Assembly: GCA_903881515.1 (NCBI GenBank)
Contig: CAIRTN010000316.1
Location: forward strand, 1 to 48,673
Source: an uncultured Rhodospirillales bacterium
GTDB lineage: Bacteria > Pseudomonadota > Alphaproteobacteria > Acetobacterales > Acetobacteraceae
Direction: 5' to 3'
DNA: 48,673 nt
Shown here: piece after piece, positions 26,123 to 34,751 of the stretch
Position numbering within the stretch: position 1 is the stretch's first letter
Layout: the number at the start of each line of letters is the position of its first letter
Made by a program: the position numbers and the translations under genes
Notes under the pieces: generated by a model
Told to the model about the DNA's origin: nothing
Seen by the model: only the letters and a program-made list of their open reading frames with translations
Database searches by the model: none

Positions 26123-26911
26123 TTACTTTCTGTTGATGAGTTCTTTCAGCGCCGCGTTGAACGCTTCGGGCTGTTCGACCGGCGGAAGATGACCTGACTC
26201 GGCGATTTCGGTGAAGCGGGCGGATTTATGTTCGGCCATGGCGCGGACCACCGGGGGGAGGACGCCGTCCAGCGCGCCGACGAGGAAGGTGGTGGGGCAG
26301 GCGAGGGCGGAGAGCTCGGGGCGGAGATCGTAGGATTGCAGGGCGCGGACAGCGCGCAGGAAGCCTTCGGGTTTGGTGTTGGCGATCATGGCGCGGATTT
26401 CGCCGAGGGCGGGCGGGTTTTCGGTGAGGAAGGCGGGGCGGAACCAGCGGGAGACGGTGGGTTCGACCAGGGCGGCCATGCCGGCGGATTGGACGAGGGC
26501 GATGCGGTCGTCCCAGGCTTTGGCGTTGGCGGGGCTGGCGACGGGCTGGCAGTCGCAGATCAGCACGCGGGCGACGAGGCTGGGGTGCCGCGCGGCGGTG
26601 CCGAGGGCGGTGACGCCGCCCATGGAGACACCGGCGAGGGTGGCGTTTTGGACGTTGTGGTGGGTCATCAGGGCTGCGAGGTCGGCGACGAGGTCGTCGA
26701 AGGTGCAGTCCGTGGCGGGGATGGAGGTTTGGCCGTGGCCGCGCTGGTCGTAGCGCAGGATGCGGTGGGTCTGGCTGAAGGCGGCGATCTGGGCGTTCCA
26801 GAGGCCGAGATCGGTCATCAGGGAGTTGGAGAAGACGAGCCAGGGGGCGCCGATGGGGCCGTCGAGCCGGGTGCGGAAGGTCTGGCCGCGCAGGCTGATG
26901 AGTTCGTCCAT
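26123..26911 (-). CDS. Alpha/beta hydrolase, 3-oxoadipate enol-lactonase-like
   Basis: The 262-residue protein has the alpha/beta-hydrolase triad: Ser96 in AGVSMGG, Asp in LVGALDGVLPP and His in ESGHLPPVEQP. The layout WLVFSNSLMTDLGLWNAQ and RYDQRGHGQT matches PcaD-type enol-lactonases of the beta-ketoadipate pathway. No other pca gene is nearby, so the assignment to that pathway is only by similarity. It follows the alcohol dehydrogenase on the same strand but a strong hairpin separates them. Confidence 0.82.
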   Translation of the reverse strand: MDELISLRGQTFRTRLDGPIGAPWLVFSNSLMTDLGLWNAQIAAFSQTHRILRYDQRGHGQTSIPATDCTFDDLVADLAALMTHHNVQNATLAGVSMGGVTALGTAARHPSLVARVLICDCQPVASPANAKAWDDRIALVQSAGMAALVEPTVSRWFRPAFLTENPPALGEIRAMIANTKPEGFLRAVRALQSYDLRPELSALACPTTFLVGALDGVLPPVVRAMAEHKSARFTEIAESGHLPPVEQPEAFNAALKELINRK

Positions 26912-26934
26912 GGTCCGTGTTCCCCCGGGAAGTG

Positions 26935-26971
26935 CTTCCGGCGTGCAGCATAGGGGGCTGCACGCCGGAAG
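26935..26971. repeat. 15-bp perfect inverted repeat between alcohol dehydrogenase and hydrolase genes
   Basis: Two perfect 15-base arms (26935-26949 and 26957-26971) surround a 7-base loop. On the minus strand the hairpin comes after the dehydrogenase stop and about 24 bases before the hydrolase ATG. No T-run follows, so it may be a transcript end of a Rho-assisted type or a processing/attenuation structure. Confidence 0.75.
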
Positions 26972-26982
26972 GTGAGGGGGGG

Positions 26983-28056
26983 TTACGGGGTGATGGCGAC
27001 TTTCAGCACGCCGTCGCGCTGATGGCTGAACAGGTCGTAGGCGGCTTCGATGTCATCGAGTTTGAAGCGGTGGGTGACCATTGGTTTGAGGTCGACACGG
27101 CCGGACTGGATGACGTTCATCAGGCGGCGCATGCGTTCCTTGCCGCCGGGGCAGAGGGTGGTGATGATCTTGTGGTCGCCGAGGCCGGCGGCGAAGGCGC
27201 CGAGGGGGATCTTCAGGTCGGTGGAGTAGACGCCGAGGCTGGAGAGGGTGCCGCCGGGGCGGATGACGCGCAGGGCGGCTTCGAAGGTGTTCTGGGTGCC
27301 GAGGGCCTCGATGGCGACGTCGACGCCGCGGCCGTCGGTGAGGCGCATGATTTCCTCGACCGGGTCGACCTCGTTGAAGTTGACGGTGAGGTCGGCGCCG
27401 CATTTGCGGGACATGGCAAGGCGCGAGGCGATGCCGTCGACGCCGATGACGGTGGTGGCGCCGGAGAGTTTGGCGCCCGCGGTGGCGCAGAGGCCGATCG
27501 GGCCCTGGGCGAAGACGGCGACGGTGTCACCGATGCGGATGCCGCCGGATTCGGCGCCGGAGAAGCCGGTGGACATGATGTCGGGGCACATCAGAACCTG
27601 CTCGTCGGTGAGGTCTTCGGGGACTTCGCAGAGATTGGTCATGGCGTCGGGCACCAGGACGTATTCGGCCTGACAGCCGTCGATGGTGTTGCCGAAGCGC
27701 CAGCCGCCCATGGCCTTGAAGCCGTGCTTGCCGAAGCCGCCGTCCTGCGAGCCGCAGCCGCAGAGGCAGGCGGCCGAGTGTCCGGAGGGGGTGATGGCGC
27801 CGGCGATGACACGCTGGCCTTCGCGGAAGCCCTGGACCGCCGAGCCGAGCCTGGCGATGACGCCGACGGGTTCGTGGCCGATGGTGAGGCCGCGGGCGAC
27901 GGGGTATTCGCCTTTGAGGATATGCACGTCGGTGCCGCAGATCGTGGTGGTGGTGACGCGCATCAGGGCGTCGAGCGGGCCGACATCGGGGATAGGTTTG
28001 TCGTCGAGCACGATCCGGCCCGGTTCGACGAAGATTGCGGCCTTCATTCTTGCCAT
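26983..28056 (-). CDS. Zinc-dependent NAD(P) alcohol dehydrogenase (isopropanol-dehydrogenase type)
   Basis: MARMKAAIFVEPG at 28056 is the start (a second Met at 28047 is possible). The 357 residues show catalytic Zn ligands in TTICGTDVHIL, GHEPVGVI and PDIMSTGFSGAE, and a Rossmann motif VAVFAQGPIGLCATAGAKL. The block DIMSTGFSGAE and the LCPGGKERMRRL segment resemble the tetrameric secondary-alcohol dehydrogenases of Thermoanaerobacter and Clostridium beijerinckii. An insert with Cys (CLCGCGSQDGGFGKHG) is present in the middle. It would interconvert secondary alcohols and ketones. It is divergent from the C69-type gene at 28220. Confidence 0.9.
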   Translation of the reverse strand: MARMKAAIFVEPGRIVLDDKPIPDVGPLDALMRVTTTTICGTDVHILKGEYPVARGLTIGHEPVGVIARLGSAVQGFREGQRVIAGAITPSGHSAACLCGCGSQDGGFGKHGFKAMGGWRFGNTIDGCQAEYVLVPDAMTNLCEVPEDLTDEQVLMCPDIMSTGFSGAESGGIRIGDTVAVFAQGPIGLCATAGAKLSGATTVIGVDGIASRLAMSRKCGADLTVNFNEVDPVEEIMRLTDGRGVDVAIEALGTQNTFEAALRVIRPGGTLSSLGVYSTDLKIPLGAFAAGLGDHKIITTLCPGGKERMRRLMNVIQSGRVDLKPMVTHRFKLDDIEAAYDLFSHQRDGVLKVAITP

Positions 28057-28219
28057 TTGCGTCGTCCTGATTTTGTGGGGAGTGGCGAGGCGCATATTGC
28101 ACCGCAGCACGAGGGGTGCATTGTTCAGGATCAACGCGCGCGGGTCGGCGGTGTTGCAAGATCGCTTGCCCCTTGCCGCGGTGTGTCCCAGCATGCGAGG
28201 GCCACAAAGGGTAATGAGC

Positions 28220-29524
28220 ATGTGCGACACCATGGTGGCCACCAGCGGCGCCACCACCACCGGCGGGACGATTTTCGGTAAGAACAGCGACCGGGAGCGC
28301 AATGAGGCGCAGTTTCTCGACCTGGTTCCCGCGCGGGACTGGGGGGCGGGGAGCGTGGTGCGGACGACGTATATCGCCATTCCGCAGGCGGCGCGGACGC
28401 ATGCGGTGCTGCTGAGCCGACCGTTCTGGATCTGGGGGGCGGAGATCGGGCTGAACGAGCACGGGGTGGCGATCGGCAACGAGGCGGTGCATCCGCGGCA
28501 GAAGCCGAGCATGTCGCCGGCGTTGCTGGGGATGGATCTGCTGCGGCTGGGGTTGGAGCGCGGGGCGAGTGCGGCGGAGGCGGTGGAGGTGATCACCTCG
28601 CTGCTGGAGCAGTTCGGGCAGGGCGGCAATTGCGGGCACCTGACGAAGCGGACCTACGACAACTCGTTCATCGTGGCCGATGCCGGCGAGGCCTATGTGG
28701 TTGAAACCATGGGGCGGCATTGGGCGGTGGAGCGGGTGGGGGCGACACGGGCGATCTCCAACACCTATACGATCGGGCGGCCGGAGCGGGCGAGCGCGGG
28801 GCTGGACGAGCATGCGCGGGCGATGGGGTGGTGGGACGGGAAGGGTGCGTTCGACCTGGCCGCCGCGGTGACCAATCCGGAGAATCCGGGGCTGGCAGGG
28901 GCGCAGGCGCGGTGTGGGCGCTCGACCGGGCTGATGGCGGCAGCGGCCGGGCAGATCGGGGTGGCCAGCGTGATGGGGTTCCTGCGCGACCATGGCGGCG
29001 AGGGGGCGGGGTTTCATCCGCAGACGCTGACGGGGCCGACGATCTGCATGCATGCGGGCGCGGTGGTGGGCGGGCAGAGCGTGGCGGCGATGGTGTGCGA
29101 TCTCAGGCCGGGCAGCGCGATGGCGTGGGCGACGGCGAGTTCGGCGCCGTGCACCGGGGTGTTCCGGCCGGTGTTTCTGGATGCGGGGTTGCCGCCGCAT
29201 GGGCCGAATCCGGGCGACCGGTCAGACGTGCGGACGCTGTGGTGGAAGCATGAGCAGTTGCACCGGGCGCTGGTGTGCGACGATTTCGCGGCGGGGCTGG
29301 CCGGGTATGCGGCCGAGCGCAACGCGCTGGAGGCGGATTTCCGGGCGCGGGCGGAGGCGGCACGGCAGTTGAACACCGCGGCGCGGCGCAAACTGTCGGA
29401 CGAATGCTGGCGCGAGGCGGACCGTGCGGAGGCGAAATGGCTGAAGGCGCTGAAGCCGCGCGGGGCGTCGGAGGCGAAATACCGGGCGACCTGGCTGAAG
29501 CATAACGCGCTGGCGGGGCTGTAG
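28220..29524 (+). CDS. Secernin/C69-family Ntn hydrolase (dipeptidase or acyltransferase-like)
   Basis: The ATG at 28220 is preferred over 28214: AAAGGG ends 8 bases before it, and it yields Met-Cys-Asp-Thr, so removal of Met would expose Cys2 as the N-terminal nucleophile, as in secernins and C69 dipeptidases. The 434 residues contain TIFGKNSDRERNEAQ, the conserved signature following the nucleophile, and GLNEHGVAIGNEAV and NSFIVADAGEAYVVET, all typical. There is no leader. The natural substrate is unknown. The C-terminal 110 residues are Ala/Glu/Arg-rich helix. Confidence 0.88.
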   Translation: MCDTMVATSGATTTGGTIFGKNSDRERNEAQFLDLVPARDWGAGSVVRTTYIAIPQAARTHAVLLSRPFWIWGAEIGLNEHGVAIGNEAVHPRQKPSMSPALLGMDLLRLGLERGASAAEAVEVITSLLEQFGQGGNCGHLTKRTYDNSFIVADAGEAYVVETMGRHWAVERVGATRAISNTYTIGRPERASAGLDEHARAMGWWDGKGAFDLAAAVTNPENPGLAGAQARCGRSTGLMAAAAGQIGVASVMGFLRDHGGEGAGFHPQTLTGPTICMHAGAVVGGQSVAAMVCDLRPGSAMAWATASSAPCTGVFRPVFLDAGLPPHGPNPGDRSDVRTLWWKHEQLHRALVCDDFAAGLAGYAAERNALEADFRARAEAARQLNTAARRKLSDECWREADRAEAKWLKALKPRGASEAKYRATWLKHNALAGL

Positions 29525-29587
29525 GCGGTTCACGGGGTGCTGGCGTTGGTGTAAGCGCGCGGTCATCGCAAAGGCCGCCGAGGACAC

Positions 29588-30361
29588 ATGATTCGCCTGG
29601 ACAACATCAGCAAGCAGAACGGCAAGCGCCTGATTTTCATCGAGGCGTCGGCGGCGCTGCAGAAAGGCGAGAAGATTGGCCTGGTCGGGCCGAACGGGGC
29701 GGGGAAAACCACGCTGTTTCGCATGATCACCGGCGAGGAGGAGCCCGATGAGGGGCAGATCCTGATCGATCGCGGGATCAGTGTCGGGTTCTTCAGCCAG
29801 GATGTCGGCGAGATGGCGGGGCATAGCGCGGTCGCCGAGGTGATGGAGGGCGCCGGCGCGGTGGCCGAGGTGGCGGCCGAACTGGCCAGCCTGGAGGCCG
29901 CGATGGCGGACCCGGAGCAAATGGATCAGCTGGACGCGATCATCGAGCGGTTCGGCACGGTGCAGGCGCGGTTCGAGGATCTGGACGGCTATGCGCTGGA
30001 TGGGCGGGCGCGCGAGGTGCTGGATGGGCTGGGGTTCAGCCAGGAGATGATGGACGGCGACGTGGGCAAGTTGTCGGGCGGGTGGAAGATGCGGGTGGCG
30101 TTGGGGCGCATTCTGCTGATGCGGCCGGATGTGATGCTGTTGGACGAGCCGAGCAACCATCTGGATCTGGAGAGCCTGATCTGGCTGGAGCAGTTCCTGG
30201 CGGGGTACGAGGGCGCGCTGTTGATGACCTCGCACGACTGGGAGTTCATGAACCGGGTGATCAACAAGGTCATCGAGATCGATGGTGGGAACCTGACGTC
30301 GTTCACCGGGAATTATGAGTTCTACGAGCAGCAGCGGGCGCTGAATGAAAAGCACCAGTAG
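29588..30361 (+). CDS. ABC-F ATPase, N-terminal half (split by an in-frame amber codon)
   Basis: MIRLDNISKQNGKRLI starts a duplicated ATPase of the ABC-F class (no membrane domain; ribosome-acting). This half has Walker A GPNGAGKTT, signature LSGGWKMR, and Walker B VMLLDEPSNHLDLE. A TAG at 30359-30361 stops it after ALNEKHQ, right in the linker between the two ATPase domains. The reading frame continues unbroken beyond it into the second ATPase domain, so this is one gene with a nonsense codon. TAG is used as an ordinary stop elsewhere in the window (for example at 13583, 24507 and 39741), so readthrough by reassignment is unlikely. Confidence 0.88.
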   Translation: MIRLDNISKQNGKRLIFIEASAALQKGEKIGLVGPNGAGKTTLFRMITGEEEPDEGQILIDRGISVGFFSQDVGEMAGHSAVAEVMEGAGAVAEVAAELASLEAAMADPEQMDQLDAIIERFGTVQARFEDLDGYALDGRAREVLDGLGFSQEMMDGDVGKLSGGWKMRVALGRILLMRPDVMLLDEPSNHLDLESLIWLEQFLAGYEGALLMTSHDWEFMNRVINKVIEIDGGNLTSFTGNYEFYEQQRALNEKHQ

Positions 30362-30385
30362 GCGCAGTTCGAACGGCAGCAGGCG

Positions 30386-31210
30386 ATGCTGGCCAAGGAG
30401 ATCAATTTCATCGAGCGGTTCAAGGCACGGGCGTCGCATGCCGCCCAGGTGCAGAGCCGGGTGAAGAAGCTGGAGAAGATCGACCGGGTTGAGCCGCCGA
30501 AGCGGCGGCAGTCGGTGGCGTTCGAGTTTCCGCCGGCGCCGCGCTCGGGCGATGACGTGGCGCATTTGCGCGGTGTGGATAAGAGCTATGGCAGCCGGGT
30601 GATCTACCAGGGGCTGGATCTGCTGGTGCGGCGGCGGGAGCGCTGTTGCGTGCTGGGGGTGAACGGGGCGGGGAAGTCGACGCTGCTGAAGCTGGTGACC
30701 GGGACGACGGCGCCGGATGCGGGGAGTGTGACGCTGGGGGGCAGCGTGAAGATGGGCTATTTCGCGCAGCACGCGATGGAATTGCTGGATGGCGAGAGCA
30801 CTGTGCTGGAGACGCTGGATGCGGCGTTTCCGCGGGCGGGGCAGGGGTCGTTGCGCACGATGGCCGGGGCGTTCGGGTTTTCCGGCGACGAGATTGAGAA
30901 GCGTTGCCGAGTGCTGTCGGGGGGCGAGAAGGCGCGGCTGGTGATGGCGCTGATGCTGTATGACCCGCCGAATTTCCTGGTGCTGGATGAGCCGACCAAC
31001 CATCTGGATATCGCGACCAAGGAGATGCTGATCACGGTGCTGTCGCAATTCGAGGGGACGATGCTGTTTGTCTCGCATGACCGGCATTTTCTGGCGGCGC
31101 TGTCGAACCGGGTGCTGGAGCTGACGCCGGAGGGGATCCATCAGTATGGCGGCGGGTATACCGAGTATGTCGCAAGGACCGGGCGGGAGGCGCCGGGGCT
31201 GCACGCCTGA
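30386..31210 (+). CDS. ABC-F ATPase, C-terminal half
   Basis: This frame continues the previous gene in the same register; AQFERQQAMLAKEINFIERF directly follows the amber codon. An internal ATG at 30386 could restart translation 24 bases after the TAG. The half carries Walker A GVNGAGKSTLL, signature LSGGEKARL, Walker B FLVLDEPTNHLDI and VSHDRHFL. Joined, the protein would be about 540 residues, normal for ABC-F. Whether the two halves pair as separate polypeptides is unknown; both keep all ATPase motifs. Confidence 0.85.
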   Translation: MLAKEINFIERFKARASHAAQVQSRVKKLEKIDRVEPPKRRQSVAFEFPPAPRSGDDVAHLRGVDKSYGSRVIYQGLDLLVRRRERCCVLGVNGAGKSTLLKLVTGTTAPDAGSVTLGGSVKMGYFAQHAMELLDGESTVLETLDAAFPRAGQGSLRTMAGAFGFSGDEIEKRCRVLSGGEKARLVMALMLYDPPNFLVLDEPTNHLDIATKEMLITVLSQFEGTMLFVSHDRHFLAALSNRVLELTPEGIHQYGGGYTEYVARTGREAPGLHA

Positions 31211-31274
31211 GGGTTGTTGCGCGGGGTCTGCGATCGTCGAATACTGGGGCCCGCGCACATAGGGGGGACGAGCG

Positions 31275-32024
31275 ATGAAATTCTACCGCGGCATGACCTG
31301 CGAGAACGTGACCATTACTGGCCACGAGGGCACTCCGATCACCGCCTATGTGGCCAAGCCGGAGGGGCCCGGGCCGTTTCCGGGCGTGGTGCTGATCCAT
31401 CATCTGCCGGGCTGGAGCGAGTTCTATATCGAGACGACGCGCCGGTTCGCGCATCACGGCTATATCGCGATCTGCGCCAATCTTTATGAGCGGGCGGGCG
31501 AGGGCCATCCGGATGATGTGGCGGCTTCGGTGCGGGCCGCGGGCGGCATCGCGGACGCGCAGATGGTCGGCGATACTGCGGCGGCGGTGCAGTGGATGCG
31601 GGCGCAGCCGAACCATAATGGCAAGGTGGGGCTGTTCGGATCGTGTTCCGGCGGGCGGCACGCGGTGATCTATGCCGCGCAGAAGCAGGATGTCGATGCC
31701 TGTGTCGATCTGTGGGGCGGACGGGTGGTGATGGGCGCGGAAGAGCTCAACGCCAAGACGCCGGTGGCGCCGATCGCGATGACGGCGGCGCTGAAATGCC
31801 CGCTGCTGGGCCTGTTCGGCAACGATGACCGGGCGCCGAGCCCAGAGCAGGTGAACCTGCACGAGGCGGAGTTGCAGAAGCACGGCAAGGACTATGAGTT
31901 CCACCGCTATGACGGCGCCGGACACGGGTTCTTCTACTGGCATCGCCCGCTGTACCGGCCGGAGCAGGCGATGGATGGCTGGGGCAAGGTGTTCGGGTTC
32001 TTCGGCAAGCATCTGACGGCATAG
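31275..32024 (+). CDS. Dienelactone hydrolase family protein
   Basis: A 249-residue alpha/beta-hydrolase with the dienelactone-hydrolase triad: Cys124 in FGSCSGG as nucleophile (the family's GxCxGG), Asp in FGNDDRAPS, and His in GAGHGFF. The start MKFYRGMTCENVTI follows GGGGGACGAGCG. Family members open lactones of halo-aromatic or other catabolic routes. It is followed after 11 bases by the DUF6295-like gene in the same direction, so these two are probably co-transcribed. Confidence 0.92.
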   Translation: MKFYRGMTCENVTITGHEGTPITAYVAKPEGPGPFPGVVLIHHLPGWSEFYIETTRRFAHHGYIAICANLYERAGEGHPDDVAASVRAAGGIADAQMVGDTAAAVQWMRAQPNHNGKVGLFGSCSGGRHAVIYAAQKQDVDACVDLWGGRVVMGAEELNAKTPVAPIAMTAALKCPLLGLFGNDDRAPSPEQVNLHEAELQKHGKDYEFHRYDGAGHGFFYWHRPLYRPEQAMDGWGKVFGFFGKHLTA

Positions 32025-32035
32025 GAGCGCGGGCG

Positions 32036-32341
32036 ATGTGCACGTCGATCATCGAGATCACCGCGGCCGAGGGCATGGCGAAGCGGGGGGAGACCTGGTT
32101 CGCGCTGTCGCAGGCGGTGGTGGCGTATGACCATGCGCGGCATGCGCCGCTGGGCGATGTGATCACGCTGGATTTCCTCAACACGGCGCTGGGGCCGGCG
32201 GCGCGGGCCGGGGTGGAGTTGACCTTGGAGACCGCCAAGGGGCTGTGCGCCGCGCTCGACCGGGCGATTGCCGCGGCCGAGTTCGAGGAGGCGGAGGTGC
32301 GGGGGAAGGGGGCGGTGCCCAGCCTTATCCGGGCTGCTTGA
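32036..32341 (+). CDS. DUF6295-like small protein
   Basis: A 101-residue protein: MCTSIIEITAAEG, then WFALSQAVVAYDHARHAPLGDVITLDFLNTALGPAARAGVELT. This resembles proteins I recall as DUF6295, often encoded beside dienelactone hydrolases. Its function is unknown. The 3' end overlaps the convergent RraA-like gene by 17 bases. Confidence 0.75.
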   Translation: MCTSIIEITAAEGMAKRGETWFALSQAVVAYDHARHAPLGDVITLDFLNTALGPAARAGVELTLETAKGLCAALDRAIAAAEFEEAEVRGKGAVPSLIRAA

Positions 32342-33041
32342 GATTGGCGGCGCGAAACGCCGCCATTGTCTCGGGCGAGGGGGGATAGAGGCCTTCGATC
32401 GACTCGCCGGCCTCGATCCGCTTCTTGATCCAGGCTTCCATCTGTTCCTGCTCCAGACCATCGCGTGCGATCTTGTCGGCGAGGTGTGTGGGGATCACCA
32501 GCACGCCGTCCTCGTCAGCGCAGACGATATCGCCGGGATAGACTAGCACGCCGCCGCAGCCGATCGGCACGTTCTTTTCGATCGCCAGCAGGCCGTTGAA
32601 ACTGGGCGGCGCGGTGACGCCGCGGCAGAACACCGGCATTGCCATCACTGAAAGCGGGCCGGCATCGCGCATCGCGCCGTCGGCCACGACGCCGGCAATG
32701 CCGCGCGCGATCAGACGGGCGATCAGCACGTCGCCCAGCGCGCCGCCGGCGAGGCTGCCTTGCATGTCGATCATCATCACGCCGCCGGATGGCATGGTTT
32801 CGATCAGCGCCTTCGCCGGGTTGGCGGGGTGGGAGATGCTGCTGACCGCTTCGAGGTCCTCGCGCGCCGGAGCGTAGCGCAGCGTGCTGGCGGGGCCGAC
32901 GAAGCGGCTGCGGGCGGCGACCAGCGGGCGGACATCCTGCACCGTGCGGCTGCGCATGCCGTGTTTCTTCAGCAACTGCGAGGACAGCGTCGCGGTGCTG
33001 ATCTGGCGTAGGATATCGAGTGTGTCGGGTGCGAGCGTCAT
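32325..33041 (-). CDS. RraA-like aldolase (operon-borne)
   Basis: The start MTLAPDTLDILRQIST at 33041 was chosen at the RraA-fold N-terminus; the frame extends far upstream inside the permease gene. The 238 residues have the family blocks LSSQLLKKHG, GGVMMIDMQGSLAGGALGDVLIARLIARG, GVVADGAMRDA and YPGDIVCADEDGVLVIP. The GD..A and DGAMRD elements match 4-hydroxy-4-methyl-2-oxoglutarate-aldolase-type enzymes that form pyruvate. As the last gene of the ABC/enolase-family operon it probably cleaves the pathway's end product. Confidence 0.9.
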   Translation of the reverse strand: MTLAPDTLDILRQISTATLSSQLLKKHGMRSRTVQDVRPLVAARSRFVGPASTLRYAPAREDLEAVSSISHPANPAKALIETMPSGGVMMIDMQGSLAGGALGDVLIARLIARGIAGVVADGAMRDAGPLSVMAMPVFCRGVTAPPSFNGLLAIEKNVPIGCGGVLVYPGDIVCADEDGVLVIPTHLADKIARDGLEQEQMEAWIKKRIEAGESIEGLYPPSPETMAAFRAANLKQPG

Positions 33042-33058
33042 GGCGGTTCTCCCTGTTG

Positions 33059-33889
33059 TCAGCCTTTGACCGAGCCGGCGGCGAGGCCGGCGACCAGGTA
33101 GCGTTGTGCCAGCCAGACCGCGGCCAGCATTGGCAGCAATTGCACGCTGGCCGCGGCGAACAGCACGCCCCAGTCGCTGCTTTCGGCCGAGCCGATCATT
33201 TCCGCGATGGCCAGCGGCGCGGTCTTCGCCCGCGTCGTGGTGAACAGAAAGGCGAAGAGGAATTCGTTCCAGGCGTAGACTGCGACGAACACGCCTGATG
33301 CCACCATGCCGGGGGCGGCGAGGCGCAGAATGACGTGACGCAGGATGCCCCAGGTGCCGGCGCCGTCGATGCGGGCGGCCTCGTCGAGTTCGCGGGGGAT
33401 CTGGTCGATCGTCGCTTTCATCACCCAGGTGCCGAGCGAGGCGTAGAACGCCGCATACAGCACGATCAGCACCGCCCAGGTGTCGCTGAGCCCCAGCGCG
33501 TTCACCGCCGGAAACAGCGGCAGGCTGATGACGATCGGGGGGAACAGCCGGACGAGGATGGTAAAAAACGCCGACGCGGTCAGCCACTTGCCGCGATAGC
33601 GCGAATAGCCGAAGCCGGCGAGGGTGGAGGCGAAGATTGCCAGCAGCGTTGCACCAGAGGTCACCGCCAGGCTGTTGCCCAGATCGGCCCAGAATGCCGG
33701 CCAGCGCTGCCACAGCGCCACGTAGTTGGCGAAACTCGGGGCCGACCACAGCGGCAGCGGCCAGGCGAAGATGTCGCGCGCCGGCCGCAGCGAGAACAGC
33801 ACGATCACCGCGATCGGCAGCAGCGACCACAGGCAGATCAGCGCCAGCGCGATGTGACGCAGCACCGGGACCGGCCAGCGCCTACGCAT
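33059..33889 (-). CDS. Carbohydrate-type ABC transporter permease (MalG-like)
   Basis: A 276-residue inner-membrane protein with about six TM helices. It has the cytoplasmic EAA loop ELDEAARIDGAGTWGILRHVILRLAAPG that contacts the ATPase, as in MalG-type permeases of the sugar (CUT1) class. It overlaps the upstream permease gene by 8 bases. The RraA-like gene follows after 17 bases. Confidence 0.93.
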   Translation of the reverse strand: MRRRWPVPVLRHIALALICLWSLLPIAVIVLFSLRPARDIFAWPLPLWSAPSFANYVALWQRWPAFWADLGNSLAVTSGATLLAIFASTLAGFGYSRYRGKWLTASAFFTILVRLFPPIVISLPLFPAVNALGLSDTWAVLIVLYAAFYASLGTWVMKATIDQIPRELDEAARIDGAGTWGILRHVILRLAAPGMVASGVFVAVYAWNEFLFAFLFTTTRAKTAPLAIAEMIGSAESSDWGVLFAAASVQLLPMLAAVWLAQRYLVAGLAAGSVKG

Positions 33890-34751
33890 GGGCGAACATC
33901 CCGCGATAGGCGCGCCGCAGCCAGAACACCGACAGCAGCAGCGAGCCCAGCAGCATCAGCACACCGATCGCCGCCGCGCCGCCGAAATCGCCGTAGCGGA
34001 AGCCGGTCAGATACAAATACAGCGCCACCACCTCGGTCGAGCGCGCCGGGCCGCCCTGGGTCAGCAGCCAGACCTCGGAGAACATGCGGAAGGCGAAGAT
34101 GATGCGGAACAGCACCGCGACCAGGATCGAGGGCATCAGCACTGGCAGGGTGATGCGGCGGAATTCGGTCCAGGGGCTGGCGCCATCGATCCGCGCGGCC
34201 TCGTAGAGTTCGGCGGGGATCGCCAAAAGCCCAGTGTAAAGCAGGATGAATGTGAACGGCAGGTGCATCCAGACATTGATGATCCCGACCAGACCCAGCG
34301 CGGCCACCGGGCTGACCGACCAGTCCAGACCGGGCAGGCCCAACGCCTCAAGCGCGTGGGTTATCGGGCCGATATCCGGCTCCATCAGATAGCGCCAGAC
34401 CATCACCGCCACGACCTCGCTGACGGCATAGGGCGCCAGCACGACGGCGATCATCGCGCGACGCAGCGGCACGCCGCCGGCGAACAGCACCGCGATGCCC
34501 ATCGCCAGCACAAGTTCGCCGTAGACCACGACGTTGACGACGATCAGCGTGTTCCACAGCGCCCGCCAGAAATACGGATCGGCCAGCACCGTGCGGTAAT
34601 TCTGCAGCCCCACCCAGACCGGTGCCTGCCCGTAGCTGGACTGCGTCAGTGCCAGCCACATCACATACAGCGACGGCAGGCCGATGACGCCGAGCAGCAG
34701 AAGCTGCGTCGGCGCCACCAGCAGCCACGGCGTCGCGGAGCCTCGGCTCAT
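33882..34751 (-). CDS. Carbohydrate-type ABC transporter permease (MalF-like)
   Basis: A 289-residue membrane protein with six predicted helices and the EAA loop ELYEAARIDGASPWTEFRRITLPVLMP (spanning about 190-215), typical of CUT1 permeases such as MalF/UgpA. It overlaps the start of the next permease and its own start overlaps the racemase stop by 4 bases, so the operon is tightly packed. Together with its partner and the binding protein at 36858 it makes an importer, but no ATPase gene occurs in the operon. Confidence 0.93.
   Translation of the reverse strand: MSRGSATPWLLVAPTQLLLLGVIGLPSLYVMWLALTQSSYGQAPVWVGLQNYRTVLADPYFWRALWNTLIVVNVVVYGELVLAMGIAVLFAGGVPLRRAMIAVVLAPYAVSEVVAVMVWRYLMEPDIGPITHALEALGLPGLDWSVSPVAALGLVGIINVWMHLPFTFILLYTGLLAIPAELYEAARIDGASPWTEFRRITLPVLMPSILVAVLFRIIFAFRMFSEVWLLTQGGPARSTEVVALYLYLTGFRYGDFGGAAAIGVLMLLGSLLLSVFWLRRAYRGMFAHA

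Noticed and set aside
26983-28629. 548-codon version of the alcohol dehydrogenase
   Set aside because: The extra 5' codons are antisense of the C69-type gene; the dehydrogenase fold starts at MKAAIFVEPG.
30359-30361. TAG reassigned to an amino acid in this organism
   Set aside because: Several intact genes in the window end in TAG at the expected length (adhesin, intact kinase, TPR protein), so TAG works as a stop.
32325-33830. 501-codon version of the RraA-like gene
   Set aside because: The 5' part is out-of-frame sequence of the MalG-like permease; RraA homology starts at 33041.
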